Part shown: in pieces, positions 63,519-64,000 of the stretch
Layout: each line of letters starts with the position of its first letter
Position numbering within the stretch: position 1 is the first letter of the stretch
Assembly (NCBI RefSeq): GCF_014648035.1
Contig: NZ_BMQI01000019.1
Coordinates: forward strand, 1-64,000
DNA length: 64,000 nt
Direction of reading: 5' to 3'
Origin: Shewanella algicola
GTDB taxonomy: Bacteria > Pseudomonadota > Gammaproteobacteria > Enterobacterales > Shewanellaceae
The notes under the pieces: generated by a model
Database searches by the model: none
What the model saw: only the letters and a program-made list of their open reading frames with translations
What the model was told of the DNA's origin: nothing
Translations under genes and position numbers: made by a program

Positions 63519-64000
63519 ATGCTGGTTTTAGTTTCACCTGCGAAAACATTGGATTTTGAAAATCCTCCAATAACCAATACATTTACTCAGGCTCCTTTAT
63601 TAAAGCAAAGCCAGGAGTTGATAGATGTTTGTCGTGAGTTAACACCAATGGACATTGCCAGCTTAATGAAGGTGAGCGATAACATTGCAGGGTTAAACGC
63701 TGCACGTTTTGCCGATTGGCAGCCACCTTTTACTCTTGATAATGCCAAGCAAGCTATCTTTGCATTTAGAGGCGATGTGTATACTGGTTTTGATGCTGAT
63801 AACTTATCTAAAGCGCAAATTGACGCTAGCCAAAAGCATTTGCGCATTTTGTCAGGCTTGTATGGTTTGCTCAAACCGCTTGATTTAATTCAGCCTTATC
63901 GCTTAGAAATGGGCACAAAATTGGCTAATCCTAAAGGCAGTAATCTTTATGCTTTTTGGGGCGAAACCATTACCGAGGAAGTGAATAAAGCATTAAAAGA
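63519..64000 (+). CDS. yaaA: Peroxide-stress protein YaaA (partial, runs off the right edge)
   Basis: 160 codons are visible and the frame continues past the window. It opens with [14 protein letters not shown], the UPF0246/DUF328 signature, and has [36 protein letters not shown] and NLYAFWG. In E. coli YaaA lowers free iron during peroxide stress and belongs to the OxyR regulon. The full family length is about 257 residues, so some 97 lie beyond the edge. GGAG precedes the start. Confidence 0.93.
   Translation, partial: MLVLVSPAKTLDFENPPITNTFTQAPLLKQSQELIDVCRELTPMDIASLMKVSDNIAGLNAARFADWQPPFTLDNAKQAIFAFRGDVYTGFDADNLSKAQIDASQKHLRILSGLYGLLKPLDLIQPYRLEMGTKLANPKGSNLYAFWGETITEEVNKALK

Overview
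The window is about 64 kb of a marine gammaproteobacterial chromosome, almost certainly a Shewanella of the low-GC, cold-water type (S. frigidimarina or a close relative). The evidence is gene content and order: gltDB / yhcC / a stand-alone Hpt gene (hptA) / oxyR / class III adenylate cyclase (cyaC); mutH / rppH / ptsP; nhaA / nhaR / sdhE / nadB / rpoE-rseABC / lepA-lepB-rnc-era-recO-pdxJ-acpS; ffh / rpsP-rimM-trmD-rplS; aroF-tyrA / pheA / raiA; thrLABC. That order follows the Shewanella core, and in several blocks the E. coli one. The sequence is dense, AT-rich core genome. I saw no rRNA, tRNA, CRISPR array, prophage or complete IS element.

Layout. 1-11.3 kb: nitrogen assimilation (gltBD), the ArcB-derived phosphotransfer protein HptA, OxyR, CyaC and MutH. 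11.3-12.1 kb: a long non-coding region rich in DnaA boxes. 12.1-21.9 kb: RNA 5' pyrophosphohydrolase, the nitrogen PTS enzyme I, a TSUP permease, a thyA on the opposite strand, sodium/proton antiport with its regulator, succinate dehydrogenase flavinylation factor and NAD synthesis. 22-31.8 kb: the sigma-E envelope-stress operon followed by the lepA-to-acpS housekeeping run. 31.9-38.6 kb: small membrane proteins, SRP GTPase and the rpsP-trmD ribosomal operon. 38.9-44.7 kb: the aromatic amino acid block (aroF-tyrA, then pheA with its Phe-rich attenuator leader, and raiA). 45-48 kb: cytochrome b561, cytochrome c', TrpR, SlyD. 48.5-53.5 kb: the threonine operon with its leader attenuator. 53.6-64 kb: hemerythrin-like protein, tal-pgi, an OmpA-type porin, phosphoketolase, an alanine/sodium symporter and the beginning of yaaA.

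Most interesting points. (1) The mutH-rppH intergenic region carries four perfect DnaA boxes plus variants in inverted pairs, at the locus where E. coli keeps its DnaA-reactivating sequence DARS2. (2) PheA is about 260 residues longer than the E. coli P-protein and ends in a domain resembling a type I-beta DAHP synthase whose metal and substrate motifs have been lost. (3) The expected lgt-thyA pair downstream of ptsP is absent; thyA here is a 283-residue Vibrio-like form on the opposite strand, suggesting xenologous replacement. (4) A perfect 20-bp LiuR-like palindrome lies upstream of gltBD. (5) A 311-bp MITE-like nested inverted repeat abuts the pheA stop codon. (6) A terminator-like hairpin sits in the leader of the rpsP operon. 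Several start codons were moved from the longest reading frame to positions with a proper ribosome binding site (rppH, thyA, nhaA, rseB, rnc, aroF, pheA, cycP, trpR, slyD, thrC and others).
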